A DNA stretch of 64,000 nucleotides from Xylanimonas allomyrinae. Its GTDB lineage: Bacteria; Actinomycetota; Actinomycetes; Actinomycetales; Cellulomonadaceae. Of this stretch, positions 43,369-51,791 are shown piece after piece. Position numbers and translations under genes: made by a program. Within the stretch, counting starts at the first letter, position 1. Each line of letters begins with the position of its first letter. Below the pieces are notes generated by a model, which worked only from the letters and a program-made list of their open reading frames with translations, was not told the DNA's origin and did no database searches. The stretch is taken from the NCBI RefSeq assembly GCF_004135345.1, contig NZ_CP035495.1:1426001-1490000 (forward strand), read 5' to 3'.

Positions 43369-44122
43369 GACTCTCCTTTTCGTCGTCGGCCCTCAGCCGA
43401 CTCGTTCGAACCGTGCTGCCGATACGGAGCTCGGGCGGGTGCACTCCCCGGCGGACCTGCGGGTTGGGTGGGCCACCCGCCGCGCTCCGGGTCATGCGAC
43501 CGAGGCGCTGCGCTGCGGGCACCCGCTGTCTCGACCCAGCAGGGTCTGGCGCTTCGGGCACAGGGGTGGCTTCGTCGCGAGGCGCGCCTCTGTCCCCGTG
43601 GCGGCGGACTTCGAGCACTGCGCACGTGTCTTCGACAGAAGCCTGACCGCGACCTGCAGACCCGCGTCGAGGATGCCTTCGGCCCCGATCGCGCCTCCTC
43701 CGCCGTTGGTGGTCGCAGGGGCCGATGCCCCGCCGCCTCAAGAGAAGGTAGCGAGGCAGTAACCCGTGACCGGGTCGGCCCGGGGCAGGATGGCGCTTCA
43801 GTTCTCCAGGAATGCTTCCTGGAAAGAGCACGGCTCGCCCACCTGGGATTTCACTCACCGTTGTGAGTGCGTACCTGAAGAGCCGCGAAACACCCGCCGA
43901 TCAGTCTGCGCCGCGCGATGGCTGGAATGCCACGGCCTTACCACCACCGCTGCGACGACCGCGAGAAGATGGCCTGCCGGGCGGCTGTCACGGACAGGGT
44001 CTTCGGGATCGGGCACGAGCGGATGCTGCGCGCGGGACCGGGCCGCGCTGCGGGTGCTGCCATAGGGGGAAGAGCCCAGCGCCGCGCCCTTGGGCCAGGT
44101 CTCGCGGAATCCTAGGAACGGG
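43369..44122. other. Long stretch without supported gene
   Basis: About 750 bp. Several frames are open by chance because of the GC content, but none shows a recognisable protein or a ribosome binding site. No tRNA or strong hairpin is apparent. It should hold the promoter of the small lipoprotein gene at its left edge. Confidence 0.4.
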
Positions 44123-45037
44123 TCAGGAGTCGTGCGTGCCCACGTGCGGCGGCGGCCCGGGCACGCGGGCGGCGGGGTCCCGCTCGTCCGACCGTCCTGC
44201 TGCCCAGACGACGAGTGCTCCCGCCGCCGACACGAGCACGATGCCGGTGGTCGCGGAGGGCGTGAGCGCCTCACCGAGCAGGAGCCAGCCGAGCAGCGCA
44301 CCCATCGCGGGGTCGATCGCGAAAAGCGTGCCGATGACGCGCGCCGAGGTGATGCGACCGGCGACGGTGTCGACGGTGTAGGGCACGACGACGCCCACGA
44401 CGGCGGAGACGGCGAGGACGCCCCACTGGGGCGAGGTCACGGCTGCGGCGTGCGTGAGGGACACGGGCAGTGTGACCACTGCGGCGACCGTCACGGACAG
44501 GGCCAGGTCGCCGAGACCGGCGTCGGACTTGCCCACCGTGTCGGCGCAGATGGTGTAGACCGCGAAGGCCGCCCCGGCGCCGAGGCCGAACAGGTATCCG
44601 GCGAGGTCGAAGTAGCCGCCCGGGCCGGCCGAGATGAGTGCGACACCGCCCAGGGCGACCAGCGCGCCGAGCCCTTCGCGCACGCGCCGCGAGCCGAGCA
44701 GCGCCACGACGCACGGGCCGAGGAAGTCGAGGGTGACGGCCACGCCCAGCGGGATGCGTTCGATCGCGGCGTAGAGCGACAGGTTCATCAGCGCCATCGC
44801 GGCGCCGTACACGACGATGCCCGTCCACTGTGGGCGTGTGCGCCCGCCCAGGCGCGGGCGGAACGCCGCGAGCAGCACGACGGCGGCCATGGCCATGCGC
44901 AGCGCGCTGACGGGCGCCGAGCCGAGGGAGTCGAAGAGGGTGGCCGACAGCGCCGACGACGTCTGGATGCCTGCGGACCCGATGAGGACGAGGCCGGCCG
45001 CGCGCGTCGCGGCGCGGCGGCCGGGTGGGGTGGGCAC
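44123..45037 (-). CDS. EamA/DMT-family transporter
   Basis: A 304-residue membrane protein with about ten helices in two EamA repeats (GIQTSSALSATLFDSLGSAP, and the second around TVAGRITSARVIGTLFAIDP). It is related to RhtA/YdcZ-type amino acid or metabolite exporters. GTG start VPTPPGRRAA. It is divergent from the iron-regulated siderophore operon, so the iron box at 45127 might also touch its promoter. Confidence 0.88.
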   Translation of the reverse strand: MPTPPGRRAATRAAGLVLIGSAGIQTSSALSATLFDSLGSAPVSALRMAMAAVVLLAAFRPRLGGRTRPQWTGIVVYGAAMALMNLSLYAAIERIPLGVAVTLDFLGPCVVALLGSRRVREGLGALVALGGVALISAGPGGYFDLAGYLFGLGAGAAFAVYTICADTVGKSDAGLGDLALSVTVAAVVTLPVSLTHAAAVTSPQWGVLAVSAVVGVVVPYTVDTVAGRITSARVIGTLFAIDPAMGALLGWLLLGEALTPSATTGIVLVSAAGALVVWAAGRSDERDPAARVPGPPPHVGTHDS

Positions 45038-45126
45038 CGGGGCACCGTAGCGGGTGCCGTGGCCAGGGTGCGAGGCCGTCCACCAGCGCGAACGCCGCAA
45101 ACGGTACCGACTGAGGGTTGGCTTAC

Positions 45127-45145
45127 TTAGGTTTGCCAAACCTAA
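45127..45145. promoter_or_regulatory. Iron box (DtxR/IdeR operator)
   Basis: TTAGGTTTGCCAAACCTAA is a 19-bp palindrome differing little from the DtxR/IdeR consensus TTAGGTTAGCCTAACCTAA. It is 23 bp before the siderophore-binding protein gene, so the operon should be repressed when iron is plentiful. Confidence 0.92.
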
Positions 45146-45168
45146 GCCACTTGTGCTGAGGTGACGCC

Positions 45169-46242
45169 ATGCGAACGATGAGAACTACCCGAACGCACCC
45201 CTCGGCCCGCCCGGCCTCCCTCGTCGCCGTCACCGCGAGCCTCGTCCTGAGCCTCGCCGCGTGCTCGAGCGGCAGCGCCGACGACGAGGCGGGCGCCTCC
45301 TCGCCCGCGCCCACGACGGTCACGGTCGCGAACGCCAAGCCCACCCTCACCACCGCCGAGCGTCGCGGCGAGACCGTCACCGTCGAGGACGACGCCGTCG
45401 CGCGCGGCAGCGTCGAGGTCCCGTTCCAGCCGAAGGCCGTCATCCCCTTCGACCTGTCGGCGCTCGACACGATCGACGCGCTCGGCGCGGGCGACGCCGT
45501 CGTCGCCCTCCCGGGCGGGCTGACCCTGCCCGACTACCTGTCCGAGTACGCCGACCTGCCCGCCGTGGGCACGCTGTTCGAGCCCGACCTGGAAGCCATC
45601 AGCGAGATCGACCCCGACCTGATCATCACCGGCGCCCGCTCCACGGGCCAGTACGACGCCCTGTCGCAGCTCGCCACGACGATCGACCTCAGCGGCGCGC
45701 CCGGCGGCGGGTTCGACCCGGCCACCGCGCTCGAACGGGCCGCCCAGCTCGGCGAGATCTTCGGCAAGCAGGACGTCGCCGCCGCGAAGGCCGAGGCGAT
45801 CGAGGCCACGATCGCGCAGATCAAGCCGCTCACGGAAAAGGCGGGCTCCGCCCTGGTGCTCCAGGTGACCGGCGGCGAGTACGGCGCCTACGCCGAGGGT
45901 TCCCGCTTCGGGTACTTCTTCGACGAGCTCGGCCTCACGCCGGCAGTCGCCCAGGCCGACCTGCCGGCAGCCGAGGGCGGCTCGCACGGCGACGGCGTCT
46001 CCAACGAGTACCTGTACCAGGCCAACCCGGACTGGCTGATCGTCTTCGACCGCGGCGCAGCCACCGGCCAGAGCAACGAGGCCGCGCAGGAGGTGCTCGA
46101 CAACGAGCTGGTCGGCAGGACGACGGCCGCCCAGAAGAGCCAGATCGTCTACCTCAGCCCCACCGAGCTGTACATCCTCACCAACGGCCTGACGTCGATC
46201 GAGACCGTCCTCGGCGAGGTCAAGACCGCGTTCAGCGCCTGA
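45169..46242 (+). CDS. Siderophore ABC transporter substrate-binding lipoprotein
   Basis: A 357-residue periplasmic-binding-type lipoprotein (lipobox VLSLAACSS, Cys32). Two lobes with the FatB/CeuE-like pattern: RGSVEVPFQPKAVIPFDL, LPDYLSEYADLPAVGTLFEP, IDPDLIITGARS and the late NPDWLIVFDRGAATGQ. It captures ferric siderophores outside the membrane. First gene after the iron box, followed one base later by the first permease. The petrobactin/catecholate type is suggested but not certain. Confidence 0.92.
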   Translation: MRTMRTTRTHPSARPASLVAVTASLVLSLAACSSGSADDEAGASSPAPTTVTVANAKPTLTTAERRGETVTVEDDAVARGSVEVPFQPKAVIPFDLSALDTIDALGAGDAVVALPGGLTLPDYLSEYADLPAVGTLFEPDLEAISEIDPDLIITGARSTGQYDALSQLATTIDLSGAPGGGFDPATALERAAQLGEIFGKQDVAAAKAEAIEATIAQIKPLTEKAGSALVLQVTGGEYGAYAEGSRFGYFFDELGLTPAVAQADLPAAEGGSHGDGVSNEYLYQANPDWLIVFDRGAATGQSNEAAQEVLDNELVGRTTAAQKSQIVYLSPTELYILTNGLTSIETVLGEVKTAFSA

Positions 46243-46243
46243 G

Positions 46244-47194
46244 ATGACCTCTCGTACCACCCTCGGTGCGACCGCGGGCGTGGCGCTCGTCGCCACGCTC
46301 GCGGTCGCCTCCACCCTCGTCGGAGTGGCCGACCTCGACCTGTTCGTGCTGTGGGAGAGCCGCATCCCGCGCACCATCGCCCTCGTGCTGACGGGCTTCG
46401 CGCTCGCCGTCACCGGCCTGGTCATGCAACTGCTGACCCGCAACAGGTTCGTCGAGCCGTCGACGACGGGAGCCGCCGACGGCGCCGCCCTCGCGCTGCT
46501 GCTCGTGCTGCTCATCTCCCCCGGGCTGCCGCTGTGGGCCAAGGCGTGCGTCACCACGGTCGGCGCCGTCGCCGGCGTCACCGGGTTCCTGGCGCTCGTG
46601 CGGCGCATCCCGTCGCCGTCGAGCGTGCTCGTGCCCGTCGTCGGGATCATGTACGCGGGCGTCGTCGGCTCCGTCACCGCCTTCATCGCCTACCGCACCG
46701 GGCTGCTGCAGGAGCTCGGGAGCTGGGCGATGGGCGACTTCTCGGGCGTGCTGCGCACGCGGTACGAGATGCTCTGGCTCGCCGCCGCGGCCGCCGCCGT
46801 CGCCTGGGTCGCCGCCGACCTGTTCACGCTCGCGGGCCTGGGCGAGGACACGGCCACGGGCCTCGGCGTCGACGTGCGCTGGGTCATGGTGCTCGGCGTC
46901 GTGATCGTCGCCGCCGTCACCGGCGTCACCACGGTCACGACCGGGGCGATCCCGTTCCTCGGGCTCGTCGCACCCAACGTCGTCAGCAGGCTCATCGGCG
47001 ACAACATGCGTTCGGCCGTGCCGCTCGTGGGGCTGCTCGGCGCGGCCGTCGTGCTGGGCTGCGACGTCATCGGGCGAGTCGTGCGGTTCCCGTACGAGAT
47101 CCCCATCGGCGTCGTCGTCGGCGTGCTCGGCGCGGCCATGTTCCTGTGGCTGCTGCTCGGGCCCGCGACCCGGCGACAGGCCGGCCATGCGTGA
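46244..47194 (+). CDS. Iron-siderophore ABC permease, first subunit
   Basis: A 316-residue FecCD-type membrane protein with about nine helices. Conserved parts are WESRIPRTIALVLTGFALAV, RNRFVEPSTTGAADGAALAL and the late AIPFLGLVAPNVVSRLIGDN coupling region. It overlaps the second permease by 8 bases. Part of the iron-box operon. Confidence 0.93.
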   Translation: MTSRTTLGATAGVALVATLAVASTLVGVADLDLFVLWESRIPRTIALVLTGFALAVTGLVMQLLTRNRFVEPSTTGAADGAALALLLVLLISPGLPLWAKACVTTVGAVAGVTGFLALVRRIPSPSSVLVPVVGIMYAGVVGSVTAFIAYRTGLLQELGSWAMGDFSGVLRTRYEMLWLAAAAAAVAWVAADLFTLAGLGEDTATGLGVDVRWVMVLGVVIVAAVTGVTTVTTGAIPFLGLVAPNVVSRLIGDNMRSAVPLVGLLGAAVVLGCDVIGRVVRFPYEIPIGVVVGVLGAAMFLWLLLGPATRRQAGHA

Positions 47195-48148
47195 CCGCGT
47201 CGGCCGCGCCCGCGGCATCACCCTCGTGCTCCTGGCGGTCGTCGCGCTCGCCTGCGTGGTCGCCTACGTGGCGACCGGCCTGCCCTCACGATGGGAGTTC
47301 GCGCTGCGGCTGCGCGCCTCGACCGTGGCCGGCATGGTCCTGGCGGCCACCGCCATCGGCGCCGCGACCGTCCTGTTCCAGACCATCACCGCCAACCGGG
47401 TCCTGACCCCCGGCGTGATGGGCTTCGACGCCGTGTTCCTCATGATCCAGACGTTCGCGGCCTTCGTGCTGGGGCCGGTGTTCCTCGCGGCCGCCCCGGG
47501 TTCGCCACCTGGCTCACCGAGCTGGTGCTCATGGCCGGGTTCGTGCTCGGGCTGTACTGGTGGCTGTTCGTGCGGCGGCGCCTGGACCTGCCCGTCATCG
47601 TGCTCGCCGGGATCGTGCTCGGCACGCTGTTCCGCTCGCTCACCGCGTTCCTGCAACGCCTGCTGGACCCCGACACGTTCGCCGTCGTGCAGAACCTCGC
47701 GTTCGCGTCGTTCACCGCCGTCGACGCCGACCTGCTCGCGCCGACCGCGCTCGTCGTGGTCCCCGCCCTGGCCTCGCTCGTGCCCGTGCGCCGCTCGCTC
47801 GACGTCATGACGCTGGGCGAGGTGCCCGCGGTCGGGCTCGGCGTCGAGCACCGGCGCGTCACCATGCACGTCGTGGTCGTCGTCGCCCTGCTCGTGGCCG
47901 CCTCGACCGCGCTCGTCGGTCCCGTCACGTTCTTCGGGCTGCTCGTCGCGAACGTCGCCTACGGCCTGGTCGGGCACCGGCACCGGCACTCGGTGCCCGC
48001 CGCGATCCTGCTGGGCGTCATCACGCTCGTCGGCGGCCAGCTCGTGCTGACCCGCCTGCTCGGCTTCGGCACCGAGCTGCCCATCGTCATCGAGTTCGTC
48101 GGCGGCGCGGTGTTCATCCTCTTCGTCCTGACCGGAAGGGCCCGATGA
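47187..48148 (+). pseudogene. Iron-siderophore ABC permease, second subunit (one frameshift)
   Basis: A FecCD-type permease of ~320 residues in two frames: 47187 to ~47495 (LRASTVAGMVLAATAIGAAT, QTITANRVLTPGVMGFDAVF) and ~47498 to 48148 (ATWLTELVLMAGFVLGLYWW, TFFGLLVANVAYGLVGHRHR). Adding one C to the CCCC run at 47494-47497 joins them as LAAAPGFATWLTEL. Probably a functional gene with a sequence error; otherwise a recent inactivation. The 3' end overlaps the ATPase start by ATGA. Confidence 0.88.
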
Positions 48149-48895
48149 TCCAGACAGCATCCGTCACCAAACGGCACGGCAGCGTGCTCGCCGTCGACGA
48201 CGTCAGCGTGCGCCTCGACGACGGCCTGACGGCCATCATCGGGCCCAACGGCGCCGGCAAGTCGACCCTCCTGGCCACGATCGGGCGCCTGACCCGCATG
48301 GACGCCGGGCGCGTCGTCGTCGGCGGGCTCGACGTCGCCACCACCAAGTCCAAGATGCTCGCCCGCCGGCTGGCCGTGCTGCGGCAGGAGAACCACCTGC
48401 CGATCCGGCTGACCGTCGAGGACCTCGTCGCGTTCGGCCGCTTCCCCACGGCGGGCACGGCCGGTCCGCGCAGGACCGCCCGCACGTCGAAGGCGCGCTC
48501 GAGCTGCTCGAGCTGGACGGGCTGCGCCACAGGTTCCTCGACGAGCTGTCCGGCGGTCAGCGCCAGCGCGCCTTCGTCGCCATGGCGATGGCCCAGGACG
48601 CCGACTACCTCCTGCTCGACGAGCCGCTCAACAACCTCGACCCCCGGCACGCGGTCGGCCTCATGAAGCTGCTGCGCACCCTCGTCGACGAGCGGGGCAC
48701 GCGCATCGTCGTCGTCATGCACGACATCAACGTCGCCGCACAGTTCGCCGACACCGTCGTCGCGATGCGCGACGGCGCCGTCACCGCCCACGGGCCCGTG
48801 CGCGAGGTCGTGACCGACGCCGTCCTGCACGCGCTCTACGAGACCCCGTGCGCGTCATCCACGTGGAGAACCAGCCCGTCGTGCTCTGGCGGTGA
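48145..48895 (+). pseudogene. Iron-siderophore ABC ATPase (two frameshifts)
   Basis: A FepC-type ATPase of ~250 residues split over frames: Walker A GPNGAGKST; then after a missing base near 48460-48480 the signature LSGGQRQRAF, Walker B YLLLDEPLNNLDP and the switch MHDI; then after the CCCC run at 48844-48847 the tail VRVIHVENQPVVLWR. One added base at each point restores a full-length protein. Its stop overlaps the MFS gene start (GTGA). Confidence 0.88.
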
Positions 48896-50418
48896 CACCC
48901 GGCGGGACGCCGGGAATACGACACGGTTGCCCGGGGCTTGCACCATGCGTGCCCACCCCGCGTGCGAACTCCGTCGGCCTGCGCTCCGAGCGCGGCCCGA
49001 TCCTGCTGTCCCTCATGCTCTCGACGGCGCTCGTCGCTCTCGACGCGACGATCATCGCCACCGCGTCGTCGACCATCGCCCGCGAGCTGGGCCGGTTCGA
49101 CCAGCTCCCGTGGCTGTTCTCGACCTACCTGCTCGCCCAGGCCGTCAGCACCCCGGTCTACGGCAGGCTCGCGGACATCGTCGGGCGCAAGCGCCTCATG
49201 CTCGTCGGCATCGGGCTGTTCTTCGCCGGGTCGGTGCTCGCCGGCGCCGCGCCGACCATGGGCGTGCTCATCGCCGGGCGCGCGGTCCAGGGCCTGGGCG
49301 CCGGGGCCGTCATGCCCGTGTCCATGACCATCACGAGCGACCTGTACACGCTGGAGGAGCGGGCCAAGACGCAGGGGTACCTCGCGTCGGTCTGGGGGAT
49401 CTCGTCGGTCGTCGGGCCGACGCTCGGCGGCGTGTTCAGCCAGTTCGTGTCCTGGCGGTGGATCTTCTGGGTCAACCTGCCGCTCGCCGTGCTCGCCGCG
49501 CTCATGCTCGCGCTGCGCTACAAGGAGTCGCACCAGGTCACGCGACGCGAGCCCATCGACTACCCCGGCGCGGCGCTGCTGACCGCGGGCAGCACGCTGC
49601 TGCTGCTCGGGCTGCTGCAGGGCGGCACCCGCTGGGCATGGGTCTCGGCACCCACGATCACGGTGCTGGCCACCGCCGTCGTGCTGCTGGTCGCCTTCCT
49701 GGCCCACAGCCGCCGCACCCGCCACCCCATCGTGGACCTGGCGGTGCTGCGCCGCCGCGTCGTCGGCGCGTCCGCGACCGTGTCCCTGCTGGTCGGCGTC
49801 GTCGTCGTGGGCCTGTCGACGTACGTGCCCATCTACGCGCAAGAGGTGCTGGGCTTCGGTGCGCTGCTGGCGGGCTTCGCCCTCGCCGCGCTCACGCTCG
49901 GCTGGCCGATCTCGGCGGCCAACGCCGGGCGGCTCTACCTGCGGATCGGGTTCCGGCTCACCGCCGTCATCGGCTCGTCGCTCGTCGTCGTCGGAAGCCT
50001 CCTCATGCTGCTGCTCGCGGGGGCGACGCCGCTCGTGCTCGCCGGGGTGTTCTGCTTCGTGGTGGGCGCGGGCATGGGCCTGACGGCGGTGCCGACCCTG
50101 ATCGCCGCGCAGGCCTCGGCCGGGGCCACCGAGCGCGGGGCCGTCACCGGCACGAACATGTTCGCGCGGTCCATCGGCTCGGCCCTGGGCGTCGCCGTGC
50201 TGGGCGCGATCGTCAACGCCAACACGACGCTCGGCCCGGACGGCACACCGCACGGGCCGGGAATCCTCCCCGCCATGCACCTGGTGTTCGGGGCGCTCGC
50301 CGTCGTCGCCGTGCTGCTGTTCGTCTCCACGACGCTCATGCCGCCCGACCGGCAGGAGGCGGCCGAGCGGCGGGCTCGCGTCGAGGCCGAGGCGTCGTCG
50401 CTGGAGCCGGCCGCCTGA
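48892..50418 (+). CDS. MFS transporter, DHA2 (14-helix) family
   Basis: A 508-residue drug:H+ antiporter-type protein. It has motif A GRLADIVGRKRLML, motif C-like GISSVVGPTLGGVFSQFVSW and ~14 hydrophobic helices. The GTG start overlaps the siderophore ATPase stop (GTGA), placing it in the iron-box operon. It could export the siderophore or a related compound; that is inferred from position. The first ~30 residues before the first helix are poorly conserved in character, so an internal start is possible. Confidence 0.9.
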   Translation: MTPGGTPGIRHGCPGLAPCVPTPRANSVGLRSERGPILLSLMLSTALVALDATIIATASSTIARELGRFDQLPWLFSTYLLAQAVSTPVYGRLADIVGRKRLMLVGIGLFFAGSVLAGAAPTMGVLIAGRAVQGLGAGAVMPVSMTITSDLYTLEERAKTQGYLASVWGISSVVGPTLGGVFSQFVSWRWIFWVNLPLAVLAALMLALRYKESHQVTRREPIDYPGAALLTAGSTLLLLGLLQGGTRWAWVSAPTITVLATAVVLLVAFLAHSRRTRHPIVDLAVLRRRVVGASATVSLLVGVVVVGLSTYVPIYAQEVLGFGALLAGFALAALTLGWPISAANAGRLYLRIGFRLTAVIGSSLVVVGSLLMLLLAGATPLVLAGVFCFVVGAGMGLTAVPTLIAAQASAGATERGAVTGTNMFARSIGSALGVAVLGAIVNANTTLGPDGTPHGPGILPAMHLVFGALAVVAVLLFVSTTLMPPDRQEAAERRARVEAEASSLEPAA

Positions 50419-50469
50419 GGTCCCGCGCGCCGACCGGTCGGCGGGCCGCAACGGTAGACTGAGGCAAGC

Positions 50470-51777
50470 ATGTCTCTCTCCCTCCCCCTCGCTGCCGATC
50501 CCCTGCGCGCCGCCGCGCGCGAAGTCCTCCACCGCGACGTCGTCCGCGACTCCCTCCAGGTCGCGCGCCTGCGCGGCACCGTCGCACCCGCACTGCGCGT
50601 CGGCCTCGCCTCGGGCCTGGCGATCGCGCTCCCCGCCCTCGCCGGGCACCGCGAGGCGTCCGCGTTCGCGGCCCTCGGCGCGCTGACCTCGCTCTACTGC
50701 CGCGACGACCCGTACCGCCGCCGCGGCGTCCTGCTCACCTGGGTCGCAGGCGTGCTCGTCGCCACCATCGCCGTGTTCAGCCTCGTCACGGCCCTGGGCG
50801 CCCCCGCCGCCGTCGGCTTCGCCCTGATGGCGGCGCTCGCCGCAGCGGCGACGGCGCTCGTGCTGCTGCTGCGCATGGGAGCGCCGGGCGCCACCATGCT
50901 CATCTTCTGCGCGGGCGCCGGGATGAGCGGTGCCCCCACGCTCGCCGACGTGCTGCCGCGCACCCTCGCCGGGACAGGCGGCGCGCTGCTCGCGTGGGTC
51001 GTGTGCATGACGGGCGCCCTCCTGCACCCCACGGCGCCCGCCCGACTCGCGGTGCGGCGCGCAGCGACCGCCGTCCGCGCCGCGCTGCGCGACCCCGGCC
51101 CCCGACGCCACGCCGTCGCACGGGCCCGGATCGCCGCGGCACGCGAGGCGCTGGCCGACGACGCGTCCTGGCGCCGCACCCGCCCGACGGCGCTGGCGCT
51201 CGCGCACAGCGTCCACGCGCTGGTGACCGCCCTCGACGCCACGTCCACCGAGGTCACGCTCCCGCCACGCCACCCGCTGGGCGCCCAGTTGCGCGAAGCC
51301 CTGCGCGGCCCGCGCTGGCGGCTCGCGGCGGCGCGCGTCCTGACGGGCGGGGCGGCGGCGGCGACCGTCGCCACCGCGCTCGGTCTGGGGCACGCCTCCT
51401 GGGCGGTCATGGGGTCGACCGCCGTGCTCCAGGGCGCGAGCGCGCGGCACGCGGCCGTCCGGGCGGTGCAGCGCGCCGCAGGCACGGCCGCGGGTGCCCT
51501 GCTCCTCGCCTACCCGCTGCTGTCGCTGCACCTGGGCTTCTGGGCGACGGCGGCGACCGTCGTCGTGCTGTCGGTCACGACCGAGGTGGTGGTCGGCCGC
51601 AACTACGGGCTGGCCCAGGTGACCATCGCACCGATGGCGCTGCTCATGACGACGCTCGGCCAGAGCGCCGACCCGGCGTCGCTCGCCCGCGACCGTGCAC
51701 TCGACACCGCGCTCGGCGCGGGCGCCGGGCTGCTCGCCGTCCTGCTCGTGCACCGGTACCGGCGGCATCGGGTCTGA
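50470..51777 (+). CDS. FUSC-family (aromatic acid exporter-like) membrane protein
   Basis: A 435-residue protein with two blocks of membrane helices (about residues 45-185 and 285-425) separated by a cytoplasmic helical region, the FUSC/ArAE layout (SAFAALGALTSLYCRDDPYR, ASWAVMGSTAVLQGASARHA). It relates to exporters of aromatic acids and fusaric acid. A TAGACT -10 at 50455-50460 lies so close to the ATG that the message has almost no leader. Confidence 0.87.
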   Translation: MSLSLPLAADPLRAAAREVLHRDVVRDSLQVARLRGTVAPALRVGLASGLAIALPALAGHREASAFAALGALTSLYCRDDPYRRRGVLLTWVAGVLVATIAVFSLVTALGAPAAVGFALMAALAAAATALVLLLRMGAPGATMLIFCAGAGMSGAPTLADVLPRTLAGTGGALLAWVVCMTGALLHPTAPARLAVRRAATAVRAALRDPGPRRHAVARARIAAAREALADDASWRRTRPTALALAHSVHALVTALDATSTEVTLPPRHPLGAQLREALRGPRWRLAAARVLTGGAAAATVATALGLGHASWAVMGSTAVLQGASARHAAVRAVQRAAGTAAGALLLAYPLLSLHLGFWATAATVVVLSVTTEVVVGRNYGLAQVTIAPMALLMTTLGQSADPASLARDRALDTALGAGAGLLAVLLVHRYRRHRV

Positions 51778-51791
51778 GCCGCGCCCCGCCG

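Noticed and set aside
43369-44122. Frames of 80-310 codons on both strands upstream of the EamA gene
   Set aside because: No recognisable protein, no start signals, and mutually overlapping.
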